Source: an uncultured Verrucomicrobia subdivision 3 bacterium
Lineage (GTDB): Bacteria; Verrucomicrobiota; Verrucomicrobiia; Limisphaerales; UBA11358
Direction: 5' to 3'
NCBI GenBank assembly: GCA_903858275.1
Contig: CAIOIC010000136.1
Span: 62,001 to 126,000, forward strand
Length of the DNA stretch: 64,000 nucleotides
Part shown: piece after piece, positions 53,365 through 62,349 of the stretch
Layout of the letters: each line of letters begins with the position of its first letter
How positions within the stretch are numbered: the stretch's first letter is position 1
Notes under the pieces: generated by a model
Databases searched by the model: none
Told to the model about the DNA's origin: nothing
Seen by the model: only the letters and a program-made list of their open reading frames with translations
Position numbers and translations under genes: made by a program

Positions 53365-54627
53365 ATGAAACGCCATTTTTTATCCGCCGCTATCCTCCTC
53401 CGCAGCCTGCTGCTCACCGCCATCCTGGCCGCGCCATGGGCCGGGGCGGCAAACCTCAAAGTTTCCATCGCGGGCGATTCCACGGTGGGAACCTACAAGC
53501 CCGGCGAACCCATTGCCGGCTGGGGCCAGATGCTCGGGCTTTTTCTCAACGAGGGGATTTTGGCGGACAATCAAGCGGCCGGCGGCCGCAGCACCAAAAC
53601 TTTCCTCGGCGAGGGGCGCTGGGATAAACTCCTGGCCGGAAAACCCCGGCTGGTTTTGATCCAGTTTGGCCACAACGACAGCCATGCCAAAGAGCGGCCC
53701 GAGTCAACGGAGGCCGCCACCGATTTCAAGGATTACCTGCGCCAGTATGCCGAGACGGCGAAAGCCGCCGGCGTGACGCCGGTCTTTGTCACCCCGCCGC
53801 ATCGGCGCACCTACAATGGCAAGGAGCCTTCCACCGAGCTTGCACCTTATGCCGAGGCGATAAAAACGGTGGCTGCCGAGAAAGGATTGTTTTGCGTTGA
53901 CCTGCACGCGGACACGGGAAAGCTGCTGCGGGAACTCGGCGAAAGCGGGGCCGAGCCGCTTTATTGTCAGCCGTCCGACCGCACCCACTTTTCTCCCGCC
54001 GGCGCGTATCGGATGGCCTCCCTGATCGCCGCTTCCCTGAAAGCGAACGGCAGTCCGATGAAAACTCTTTTCCGGGATAATCCGCTGCCGCTCCCCGAGG
54101 CCGCCAAGCCCGCACCGAAAGGTTTTAAAGTCCTGCCGGGCGCGGCTGTCCATGTCTTCGGTGTGAGCGCCAAAGTGTCGATGTCGTTTGCCGGCGGCAG
54201 CGACGGGGTGACGGGTGCCCCGGCCAGCTGGATGAAGGAGAACGCGGACCAGCGCCTGGTGGTGGGCACCCAGCCGGTCACGGCGGAATGGACCCATTGC
54301 TATTTTGCCTTCACCCCGAAATCCTCGGGCAGGGTGATGCTCATCGTGATGGGCAGCGACAAGGACAATTATGTCTGCTACGACGATTTCGAAATCGCCG
54401 GGTCAGCCCTCGACAATGGCGGCTTCGAGCAGGCGGGCGCCGATGGCCGGCCGTTGCACTGGGTGCCCATGGCGAAAGCGAAGTATGATAATAGTTCGGG
54501 CCAAGCCCATGGCGGATCTGCCTTTGTGAAATGCACGGCGAATGATCGCTACAGCCAGAACCTCGAGGTGAAGGCGGGAGAGAAGGTCACGGTTTCCTTC
54601 TGGATCAAAGCCGATGGTCTTAAGTGA
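53365..54627 (+). CDS. Exported CE12-type acetylesterase with C-terminal binding-like domain
   Basis: The 420-residue protein has a signal peptide (LRSLLLTAILAAPWAGAA). The esterase part (residues about 30-230) is a rhamnogalacturonan acetylesterase-type SGNH hydrolase: SIAGDSTVGTY (Ser nucleophile), NQAAGGRSTKTF (oxyanion Gly), FGHNDSH (Asn) and SDRTHFSPAGAYRMA (Asp and His of the catalytic pair). Residues about 250-420 form a beta-sandwich (WTHCYFAFTPKSSGR, LDNGGFEQAGADG) like carbohydrate-binding modules; the frame ends abruptly after FWIKADGLK. It removes acetyl groups from pectic or similar glycans. Confidence 0.9.
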   Translation: MKRHFLSAAILLRSLLLTAILAAPWAGAANLKVSIAGDSTVGTYKPGEPIAGWGQMLGLFLNEGILADNQAAGGRSTKTFLGEGRWDKLLAGKPRLVLIQFGHNDSHAKERPESTEAATDFKDYLRQYAETAKAAGVTPVFVTPPHRRTYNGKEPSTELAPYAEAIKTVAAEKGLFCVDLHADTGKLLRELGESGAEPLYCQPSDRTHFSPAGAYRMASLIAASLKANGSPMKTLFRDNPLPLPEAAKPAPKGFKVLPGAAVHVFGVSAKVSMSFAGGSDGVTGAPASWMKENADQRLVVGTQPVTAEWTHCYFAFTPKSSGRVMLIVMGSDKDNYVCYDDFEIAGSALDNGGFEQAGADGRPLHWVPMAKAKYDNSSGQAHGGSAFVKCTANDRYSQNLEVKAGEKVTVSFWIKADGLK

Positions 54628-54689
54628 GGCTCGCATAATAAAGTGGCAGCGGGTGTCATTTTCTCGGTCAAGGCGGCAGTTTTTCCCGC

Positions 54690-57110
54690 TCACCAGGAGC
54701 CGTAGGTCTGGTTGGCCTTTTCCAGGCTCCACAGGTTCGTGGTCGAGTTGGAAATCTGATACAGTTTTGGCGACGCGGGATATCCCAAAATCATCCCGGT
54801 TTGCATCCACCAGTCATCGAGCATGCCCTGGTTGCGAGTGTCAAAGGTCCACAGCAGGCTCAACTGCACTCCGGAATCTATCAATGCCTGCATCATGCTG
54901 TTGAAAGTGGTCTGTTCGTCTGGCGTGGTCCCGTCGCCGGCGGCTCCCCACTCCCCGATGACCAACGGGCGGCCCATCCGGGCGCTGTTGGTGACAAAAT
55001 AATCCATCAGCAATTTATACTGTCCGGTGAGCCAGAGATTGGTCACCGGGCTGTCCGAAGGAAAATAAATCTCCGGCGCGCTGCCGGGTTTCTCCGGATA
55101 GATATGCGCGGTAACCGTGTCCATGGGGGCGGGGTTGTCCACCGGCAGAACAGCCGCCATTTGGGCGCGAGTGTCAGGGGTCCACGTATGAAACTGCCAG
55201 TTGTTCCAGGCACTGGTCCGCGGAATGGAGTTGCCGCTCAAGATCGGCCGCCAGGTATCGGTCTCGCGCACCGTGTCCGCAAAGTTCTGTTTGGCGGTCT
55301 GCACCTCCGCCCGGACCAGGTCGTCCGGCCCGGTCCAGGCCGGCAGCACGGTCAGATTGGTGCTGGTGTTCGGCAGCATATCCCCCTGGTTGGCGCCCCA
55401 CACCCGGCAGGTGCGAATCGCTTTAATGTTGGGATGATCCACGCCAAGGTTATACTCATTGCCAAATTCCCAGGCCCAGACGGCGGATGAATGCGCATAG
55501 CGGGCGACCATTTCCCTGGTGTAGTAGCGGATAAACCCCGCCGAGCCGCTGTTCGTCCGCCCGAGCTCCCGCTTGTATTCCGCATACGTGAGGTTCCCAA
55601 GGATGTTGGTATTGCGCGGATTCGGCGGAATGAAATCGGTTCCGGGCACCAGATAACCGGCGGCCACCGCGCCGTCCACGATCTCCCCGGTCGTTTCGAT
55701 TCGCCAGAACAGATCCAGAATCAGACCGACATGATATTGTTCGGCGCACGCCACAAAATAATCCAGCCGCCGGTAATATTCCGTCTTGTTGGTGAAATAC
55801 AGGCCCCAGTCTTTCGGCCAGAAGTCGCCCGCCAGCACCCGGGCCACGGGAATGTTATGCGCCTGAAGATACGCCAATCCCTGCACGAATGAGGTGTCGT
55901 TGGAGTTCGCCGAATACCGGGTGAACGCATCGTAATAATTCACCCCGAACGCGCGCAACGGCAGGGTGGCCCCGTTGGTGTCGTAATGGATCAGCTTGCC
56001 GGCGTATTCGCCCGCTTGCGCGACGCCAATGCCATTCGATGGGGGATAAGCCAGCACCCGCCAGAACCTGGCGGACTGCCCGCCGACCGGTTCTTCCGCC
56101 GTGACGGCCCCCCCGTCGCCCATGAAAAACTTCGAGCTGACCGACTGAAAGCGAACATCCGGACTGCCCTGCAGTTCATAATTGACGCCCCCCTGGCCCG
56201 GCCACTGCAACCGGGCCTTGCTGTTGGTTACCACCCCCGTCAGCACCGGTTTCAGCGATACGCCGTTGCCGTTGGGGCTGTGAATGAGTTCTGGAACCAG
56301 TGAAATCGTGGCGCCGTCGTTGCTCAGGCTGAAATAATTCAGCCCGCTCGCCGTGGAGCCGTTCACCTTCAATTTTCCGCCGGTGGCTGCCGCCGTCCAC
56401 GCGCTGTTGCCGAAATTATTGATCGTGACGCTGCCGGCATTTCCAGTCTGGAAATTAATCGTCGCGTCGAGGTTGGTTGTGGCCGCCCCGCCGTTGTCAT
56501 AGTTCGTCCCCAACTGCACGTCCGCACGGCCCCCGGCCAGCAAGTTGATCGTCCCGGCGTTGAGGCTGCTTCCCGCCGCTTTCAGCCGGCCGTTCTTGAT
56601 ATTCACGGTGACAAACGTTGAATTCATCTTCAATCCCCCCGCCGTTTGATTGGTCAGGATGATCACCCCGCTGAGCAGGTCAAACTCGCAGGGCTGACTA
56701 TATTGCGACCAGAGATTAAGCTGGTTTACAATGGCATTGGTGTAAGCCGCGTAATTCGTGCGCGGATCATCAATGACATACCGCGAAGTGATGCCCGAAC
56801 CGCTGGTGCCCCCGCGCATGGCTACTGTCGATTGCGCCCTGTCGTCAATAAATCCCCCCGTCTGCAAGACGGCCAGGTTATACCAGCCGCCCGCAGCCCC
56901 AAACGAGACCGGGCTGCCGGTGACTGAAACCAGCCCGGTGGAACTGCCGGAGGGCAGCGCCCCGCCCACCCAATTGGCGGCCGTGACAATCGCCCCGACC
57001 GGACTGTTCGTATTGCTGTTCTGGCCTTGAAACGGGACATAACCCGCCCGGGCCAGACCCGCACTCAGCAACACCGCCGCAATGATTCTGAAACAGCCGG
57101 TTGTTGTCAT
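54690..57110 (-). CDS. Exported GH5-like hydrolase with N-terminal repeat domain
   Basis: The 806-residue protein has a signal peptide (FRIIAAVLLSAGLARAG). Residues about 25-300 look like an autotransporter-type parallel beta region: TAANWVGGALPSGSST, GGFIDDRAQSTVAMRGG, GTINLLAGGRADVQLG. The catalytic barrel follows: RAFGVNYYDAFTRY, ILDLFWRIETTGE, acid/base Glu in VWAWEFGNEYNLG and nucleophile Glu in RPLVIGEWGAAGDG. It resembles GH5 mannanase- or cellulase-type enzymes. The N-terminal domain may display or anchor the enzyme at the surface. It is convergent with the acetylesterase gene. Confidence 0.82.
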   Translation of the reverse strand: MTTTGCFRIIAAVLLSAGLARAGYVPFQGQNSNTNSPVGAIVTAANWVGGALPSGSSTGLVSVTGSPVSFGAAGGWYNLAVLQTGGFIDDRAQSTVAMRGGTSGSGITSRYVIDDPRTNYAAYTNAIVNQLNLWSQYSQPCEFDLLSGVIILTNQTAGGLKMNSTFVTVNIKNGRLKAAGSSLNAGTINLLAGGRADVQLGTNYDNGGAATTNLDATINFQTGNAGSVTINNFGNSAWTAAATGGKLKVNGSTASGLNYFSLSNDGATISLVPELIHSPNGNGVSLKPVLTGVVTNSKARLQWPGQGGVNYELQGSPDVRFQSVSSKFFMGDGGAVTAEEPVGGQSARFWRVLAYPPSNGIGVAQAGEYAGKLIHYDTNGATLPLRAFGVNYYDAFTRYSANSNDTSFVQGLAYLQAHNIPVARVLAGDFWPKDWGLYFTNKTEYYRRLDYFVACAEQYHVGLILDLFWRIETTGEIVDGAVAAGYLVPGTDFIPPNPRNTNILGNLTYAEYKRELGRTNSGSAGFIRYYTREMVARYAHSSAVWAWEFGNEYNLGVDHPNIKAIRTCRVWGANQGDMLPNTSTNLTVLPAWTGPDDLVRAEVQTAKQNFADTVRETDTWRPILSGNSIPRTSAWNNWQFHTWTPDTRAQMAAVLPVDNPAPMDTVTAHIYPEKPGSAPEIYFPSDSPVTNLWLTGQYKLLMDYFVTNSARMGRPLVIGEWGAAGDGTTPDEQTTFNSMMQALIDSGVQLSLLWTFDTRNQGMLDDWWMQTGMILGYPASPKLYQISNSTTNLWSLEKANQTYGSW

Positions 57111-57225
57111 GGGTTATTGGATTGGCAACGCGCCTCAGCAAGGGACGAGTTTGTTTGCAACTGACAGGAAATTGCTTTTCCTGCGGGCCCATTTGTCTGA
57201 TGCGGCGCGGCTGATTTTTGGATCA

Positions 57226-59271
57226 TCATTTCTTGACGACATCAAAATCAGTCTGGAAACGGATTTCCTTCTTTGTTCCGTCCGCCAGTTGCAATCGCAT
57301 CGTGCCGCCGGAAACCGTTGCACCAGTCACCGCGCATGATGCCGTGCCCAGTGTTGGCGCGAGCACATAAACCATCTGAACTTTGCCGGTCGCTTGCTTT
57401 TTATAGATCGCCGTCGGAATCGGCCGGATGCCGCCGTAGCCGAGCGTGTGATCGGGCAGCCAGCCCTGCACCGGATCCTTCTGCCCTTTTACGATGCGAA
57501 CGCTGTCCGAACCGAAGGCGAGAATGCTGAGATTAGTCCCTGGGTTCTGCGTCGAGACCCGAAGGCCATCGACCCCGACGTCGGGCGCGTCAAGATGGAA
57601 CATGGCTTCGTAGGTGTGCGGCTGGTCGTCGGCGGGTTCGAGTTCATCGACGATGACGAAGAAATCCGGCTTTACGAAGAAGACGTGGCGCGTCTGCTTC
57701 GCGATCCGTTCGGCCTTCGGCCCCCATCCTTCGTCGTAGCGCGCTGCCGCGTGATCAAATTTCGCATTCGTTTCCCAGATCGCCGGCGGCGGCGTCTTCA
57801 CGACGTAGGTATCGCGCGGCGAGGCGTGGCGATTCTGTTCAAGGCCATCGACGAGCACGACGTTATGCGCGCGGCTGCTGAGCACATAGCTGCGCCAAAC
57901 GCTCGCGTCGTAGGTGTAAACGCCGCCTTCGACGAGCAGCGGTTTTCCGAACGCCGAAAGGATGACGCTGAGTTTGTCTTCGTGCTGGTGGCCATAGCCG
58001 AACGGCCCGCCGTCCAGGCACAGCCATTTCGCCTCGCGCTCCCAGCCGCTGCGCATGATGAACTGGCCGGCATACGGGAACCGATGCGACGCGTGATCCG
58101 GCGCTTTGCCATCCTTGCCAGCCTTCGCAACCCACCGGAAATCCTCGCGTTTGGGGAAAAGCCCCGCAGCCTGCTCGATGAATGACAACACCCGGCCCGC
58201 GCCGGAATCGTTGAGCGGTGGCGTCGTGCGGTCCGGCTGCATCGAATAGAGGAAGTAGTCGAACATCATTTCCATCTTCGCCAAATAGTCCTTTGGCACT
58301 TCGAAGCCGGTGACGGGCACGAGTTCCACCGGCCCGAGAAAATTCCGCACCGCGACGCCGTGATAGCCGGGCGCGAGTTCGACCTGCGCGCCGTCGGGAT
58401 AGACCTGCACGTCGAGCTCGCGATAGAGCCGTTCGATCGCCGTATCGCGCCAGAGCTTCGCGTCCTTGAATTCGGGGAACAGCGCGCCGACGTGATACAG
58501 GCCGTTTGCCTCCATCGTCAGCCAGTTGCCCGTCATGTGGAATTTCGTCAGATACTGCGCGTGCTCGACAAAACTTTTCACCATCAGCACCACCGCCTCG
58601 TCGTCGAACGACTTCGCTGGCAGGAATCGGAAGAAAACCCCTGGCCAGACCGATCCCGTCCGGATGCCCGCCTCGATGGTCCGCCACTTCGAAAACGCGC
58701 CGTTTGCCGGTTTGGCCATCGGCACCGGACAATCGCGCACCCAACTCCGGAGTTCCGTGACAAATTCCCGCGCGTATTTCTCGTCGCCGGTCGCGCGATA
58801 CGCGTTGCTCAGATCAACCCACATCGCATGGCGGCTGAGCTGCCACGTCCATTCGTGATTGCGCGGCCACTTCGAATCCGGCTGCGTCGTCGGATTAAAA
58901 CCCCAGTCGATCTGCTCGCCAAACTTCCACTCGATGCCGATACTGCTGAAACGGTGTTCGAGCGCCTTGTCCGCACCAGCGTTGCGGCGCGTCTTAGCAT
59001 TGCCGACCGGCGGCAGGTCGGCCGCGAACCACTGCGGCTGCTTGCGGGTTCGCAGATAGTCCGCGAAGGCGTGCTTCGCCGCAGGCCAGTCGGATTTCTC
59101 GACCGCGGATTTAACCGCGCCCAGTTCCGGACTGCTCACGTCGAGCATCTGGAAGAGCGCGGCGTCGTTCAGGCGTGGTCCTATTTCGACGGCACGCGAA
59201 ACCGAGGCGATGGTGAGAAGCATAAAGAGGCGAGCGCCTAGCTTCATTACGGATAGGAAATTGTTTTTCAT
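57226..59271 (-). CDS. Exported heparinase II/III-type polysaccharide lyase
   Basis: The 681-residue protein has a signal peptide (MKLGARLFMLLTIASVSRA starts at residue 9 and may be the true start). An alpha/alpha toroid (residues about 100-380) holds FHMTGNWLTMEANGLYHVG and DGAQVELAPGYHGVAV, where Asn, Tyr and His are catalytic candidates in heparinase-type lyases. The C-terminal beta domain begins MRSGWEREAKWLCLDGGPFG and has GHQHEDKLSVILSAFG, the family's typical block. It cleaves a uronate-containing polysaccharide; the exact substrate is unknown. The 115-base gap upstream (57111-57225) shows nothing notable. Confidence 0.9.
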   Translation of the reverse strand: MKNNFLSVMKLGARLFMLLTIASVSRAVEIGPRLNDAALFQMLDVSSPELGAVKSAVEKSDWPAAKHAFADYLRTRKQPQWFAADLPPVGNAKTRRNAGADKALEHRFSSIGIEWKFGEQIDWGFNPTTQPDSKWPRNHEWTWQLSRHAMWVDLSNAYRATGDEKYAREFVTELRSWVRDCPVPMAKPANGAFSKWRTIEAGIRTGSVWPGVFFRFLPAKSFDDEAVVLMVKSFVEHAQYLTKFHMTGNWLTMEANGLYHVGALFPEFKDAKLWRDTAIERLYRELDVQVYPDGAQVELAPGYHGVAVRNFLGPVELVPVTGFEVPKDYLAKMEMMFDYFLYSMQPDRTTPPLNDSGAGRVLSFIEQAAGLFPKREDFRWVAKAGKDGKAPDHASHRFPYAGQFIMRSGWEREAKWLCLDGGPFGYGHQHEDKLSVILSAFGKPLLVEGGVYTYDASVWRSYVLSSRAHNVVLVDGLEQNRHASPRDTYVVKTPPPAIWETNAKFDHAAARYDEGWGPKAERIAKQTRHVFFVKPDFFVIVDELEPADDQPHTYEAMFHLDAPDVGVDGLRVSTQNPGTNLSILAFGSDSVRIVKGQKDPVQGWLPDHTLGYGGIRPIPTAIYKKQATGKVQMVYVLAPTLGTASCAVTGATVSGGTMRLQLADGTKKEIRFQTDFDVVKK

Positions 59272-59325
59272 ACGGGCTCTTTTACTGGACGCTGCGTAGG
59301 CAACATAACCTTTTACTGTAACTCA

Positions 59326-60867
59326 TCAAGGCGTGCTGACCACCTTCACGTTCCGGAATATGAACGGATTGTCGCTAAGTCTCAGCGGTTTGCCGCTGGC
59401 GGTGGTGACGTTCTTTAGGATCACCTGTTCGGTCTTGATGTTCGGGTATTTCTCCTGGTAGGTGGCGTTGGTGAACTTCGAGTTGAAGTCGGCGAAAATG
59501 GCCGGCCCGCGATAATTAGCCGGATGATTGGTGTCATCGATGCGCAGCGTGTCGATGGTGATCTGTCTGGGCATGTAGCAGGTATAGCCGAAGTTGTGCT
59601 GGCCCGTATAGGATCCCCCGATCAGCGCGGCGGTGACGGGATTGCCGCCAGCGGGAACGTAAACGCAATTTTTGATGATGAAATCGCCCTGCCAGGTGCT
59701 GCCGTAATCGGAGCGCAGGCTGATGAGGCTGCCGCCGTAGAGGGTGCAGTTTTCCACGAGCAGCGTCCCGAAGCCGATGGCGTTGATCCCGGCATGGCCC
59801 AAGGTCGAATTGCGGATCGTGGCATTGGCGACGCCTTGGTGGGCATCGAAACGGGAGAAGCTGCACCGGTCGAGCAGCAGGTTCTTACAGAAGTTGGAGC
59901 CGATGATGCCCCAGCGGGTGCGGTCCTTGATGTCATTGCTTTGTTTGCAGTTGATGAAGGAGACATTCAGGGCCTGGTTGATGGAAAGGTCGTAGGTGCC
60001 CATGCTGACCGGCCTGCCCGCCGAGCCGATGGTGACGTAGGTTTTGTGCCCGGTCAGGATGGCATTCCGCACGATGACGTTGGCGCAAGCGCTGAAGTTG
60101 AGAAAGCCGCCGTAGGGCGCGCCATGGTCGCCCTCGCCGGTGACGAGGTGCTCCACGCCATCGATCACCACATTCGAGCGCCGGATCCCGATTCCGCGGG
60201 TGAAGTAGCTGTATTTGGATTCAACCGCGTTGGCTTTGGTGGTAAACCGGCCGCCGGTGATGGTCAGCCGCTTCTGGTCCATCGGCTGGGCGGTGATCTT
60301 CGTGATCTGGTCGAAATCCCAGATGATCGGCGTGTTCGTGTCCACCCGGCCGTCGGGGTATGCGATGAAGGTGTCGGTCTGCGGGGAGCCGTTGTTTTGG
60401 TTCGCTCCGAACCGGATGAAATGTTTGACGCGGTCATTCCAAACGCTGATGACGCAGGGGCCGGGCAGAGCAGCGGCGATTTTGGCCTGGTTCCGCTTGA
60501 GCGTGGTGATCCCCTGAAGCGTGAACGGCTTCAGGGAAGATTGGACATTGAAGATGTTGGCATTGCGGTTCGAGACGGCGGTGTCGTCGATGATAAACTT
60601 GGCCGTCCCCCAGTCGGTGTCCGTCTGGATGATCGCCGTCTTGTTCTTTCCCCCGATGTAGTAGGTCGCCCCATCGTCCGCTTTTACGGGCAGCCCGTGC
60701 TGGTTGGCGAATTCGTGGGCCTTGACGATGGCCTCGAGGTCATCGGTCACTCCGTTGCCGACGGCTCCGAATTTTGCATACCGGACCACCTCGGCGGAGA
60801 AAACGGACAGGCCTGACCCGAAGAAACCGAGGGCCATGACCGCGACTAACATTTCAAATCGTTTCAT
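59326..60867 (-). CDS. Exported beta-helix protein, pectate lyase/GH28-like
   Basis: The 513-residue protein starts at ATG 60867 with GGAGATTTTATTATT before it, a good ribosome-binding site; the longer frame has no signal. The signal peptide is MLVAVMALGFFGSGLSVFSA. The mature start VVRYAKFGAVGNGVTDDLEAIVKA is the pectate-lyase-3/GH28 entry motif (DGxxDD-type), and many short strands follow with repeated Asn and Cys (NFCKNLLLDRCSFSRFDAHQ). It may cleave a pectin-like glycan or modify phage-like fibres. No clear catalytic Asp pair of GH28 is seen, so lyase or lectin roles remain open. Confidence 0.8.
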   Translation of the reverse strand: MKRFEMLVAVMALGFFGSGLSVFSAEVVRYAKFGAVGNGVTDDLEAIVKAHEFANQHGLPVKADDGATYYIGGKNKTAIIQTDTDWGTAKFIIDDTAVSNRNANIFNVQSSLKPFTLQGITTLKRNQAKIAAALPGPCVISVWNDRVKHFIRFGANQNNGSPQTDTFIAYPDGRVDTNTPIIWDFDQITKITAQPMDQKRLTITGGRFTTKANAVESKYSYFTRGIGIRRSNVVIDGVEHLVTGEGDHGAPYGGFLNFSACANVIVRNAILTGHKTYVTIGSAGRPVSMGTYDLSINQALNVSFINCKQSNDIKDRTRWGIIGSNFCKNLLLDRCSFSRFDAHQGVANATIRNSTLGHAGINAIGFGTLLVENCTLYGGSLISLRSDYGSTWQGDFIIKNCVYVPAGGNPVTAALIGGSYTGQHNFGYTCYMPRQITIDTLRIDDTNHPANYRGPAIFADFNSKFTNATYQEKYPNIKTEQVILKNVTTASGKPLRLSDNPFIFRNVKVVSTP

Positions 60868-60936
60868 AATAATAAAATCTCCTGCCAACCACCGACTTCG
60901 TTCAGAATGATTGATTGTGCCGATTATGGCAAAATA

Positions 60937-60960
60937 CATTTCATAATTGAAAATGAAATG
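60937..60960. promoter_or_regulatory. Palindromic operator candidate upstream of the beta-helix gene
   Basis: A 7-bp inverted repeat, CATTTCA at 60937-60943 and TGAAATG at 60954-60960 with a 10-base spacer, lies 70 bases upstream of the start at 60867. Inside it, ATAATTGAAAA (60943-60953) recurs exactly at 63765-63775, 90 bases before the DUF1080 gene, in the same orientation. A common regulator or promoter element is possible. Confidence 0.4.
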
Positions 60961-60995
60961 CGCCTGTCCCGCTCGCCAGGCAGCGTGAACCGGTT

Positions 60996-62333
60996 CTACA
61001 ACCCTTTGACCGACCAACCGCGGCGGTATTCCCGGCGGACGAACTGGTTCGCCTCCTTGAGGTTGAACTTCATCTTCCGGCTGTTCCAGTCCAGCGTGGT
61101 TTGGGGGAAGCGCGAGGCGATGCCGCCGAGCAGAATGGCTTCGGTGAGCGGACTGGCGTAGGCAAAATCGGCGGTGGTCTTGTCCTCGCCCCGGCAGGCA
61201 TTGACGAACTGTTCCCAATGTTTGAGGCCTTTGACCGGCGGCAGTTTGAACTCCTTGAATTTTGCGGCGGGAAACAAGGCCGGTCGGGCGTCGCCATGAG
61301 GCACCAATAGAACGCCCTCGGTTCCGATCAGCATGGAGCCGGAGGTGGGAACGGGTTCGCCTTCCAACCGGGCGATAATTTCGGCAGCCGGTTTGGATGC
61401 GCCATCATACCAGGTGATGGGCAGGGTTTTGGCGGAGGTCTGGTTGTTTCCAGCGAAAATGTAAATCACCCTGCCGTCAATGGCCCAGTTCCATGGGTTC
61501 GGCGCCGGACCTTCCGAGCGGACGGAAATGGGCGCGGTCAGATTCAGCGCTTCAAACACGGGATCAAAAATATGGCAGCCCATGTCGCCTAAGGTGCCCG
61601 TGCCAAAGTCCAGCCGCCGACGCCAGTTGCCGGGATGATAATAGTGGTCGCCGATGAAAGGCCGGTCGGCGCAAACGCCCAGCCAGAGATTCCAGTCAAA
61701 GTCGGCGGGCAGGGGATCGGTCCGGTCCGGCTTGGAGGACATGTCTCCCCAGGGTTTTTTATTGCACCAGGAGTGAACCTCCTGGATTTTTCCAATGGTT
61801 CCGTCCTGCACCATCCGCACTCCCATCCGATAATAAACCGACGAGTGAATCTGGATGCCCATTTGGGTGACGACTTTTTTCTTCCGGGCGATCTCTTCCA
61901 TCCGGCGCACTTCGTAAATGTCGTGGGCGAGCGGTTTCTGGCCGTAGACGTGTTTGCCGAGCTGCATGGCACTCACGCCGATGGGCGCATGCATGTGGTC
62001 GGGCGTGGAGACGTTGACGGAATCGATGTTCTTCGCTTCTTTGTCCAGCAACTCACGCCAGTCCTGATAAATCTTGGCCATCGGAAAACGTTTTCGAGCT
62101 TCGATTGTGCGGTTGAGATCCACATCGCAAATCGCGACGATTTCAACGTTCGGACAATTGGCGATTTGCGTAAGGTCAGCCCAGGCCATGCCGCCGGCGC
62201 CGAAGCTGGCATGGCGAATTGTGCGGCTCGGGGGCAGGGCGAGCAGATGACGGGTAAGGAAGGGCGCCGCGATGGCTGCCGTGCCGAGGGTTTTAAGAAA
62301 CGAACGGCGGGTAGACTGATGGTGCGGGTTCAT
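60996..62333 (-). CDS. Tat-exported Gfo/Idh/MocA family oxidoreductase
   Basis: The 445-residue protein has a twin-arginine signal (STRRSFLKTLGTAAIAAPFL). The Rossmann-type start is altered: RHASFGAGGMAWADLTQIA instead of the usual GxGxxG, but later NVSTPDHMHAPIGVSAMQLGKHVYGQKPLAHD carries the family EKP-like QKP motif. GTLGDMGCHIFDPVFEALNL follows. Exported members carry a tightly bound cofactor; some are GH109-type glycosidases or oxidise sugars at C3. Together with the DUF1080 lipoprotein just upstream (16 bases) this suggests a 3-keto-glycoside pathway in the periplasm. Confidence 0.88.
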   Translation of the reverse strand: MNPHHQSTRRSFLKTLGTAAIAAPFLTRHLLALPPSRTIRHASFGAGGMAWADLTQIANCPNVEIVAICDVDLNRTIEARKRFPMAKIYQDWRELLDKEAKNIDSVNVSTPDHMHAPIGVSAMQLGKHVYGQKPLAHDIYEVRRMEEIARKKKVVTQMGIQIHSSVYYRMGVRMVQDGTIGKIQEVHSWCNKKPWGDMSSKPDRTDPLPADFDWNLWLGVCADRPFIGDHYYHPGNWRRRLDFGTGTLGDMGCHIFDPVFEALNLTAPISVRSEGPAPNPWNWAIDGRVIYIFAGNNQTSAKTLPITWYDGASKPAAEIIARLEGEPVPTSGSMLIGTEGVLLVPHGDARPALFPAAKFKEFKLPPVKGLKHWEQFVNACRGEDKTTADFAYASPLTEAILLGGIASRFPQTTLDWNSRKMKFNLKEANQFVRREYRRGWSVKGL

Positions 62334-62349
62334 GCGAAAAGCCGGATGT

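Noticed and set aside
59524-60816. 430-codon open frame on the plus strand
   Set aside because: Antisense shadow of the beta-helix gene, with no domain.
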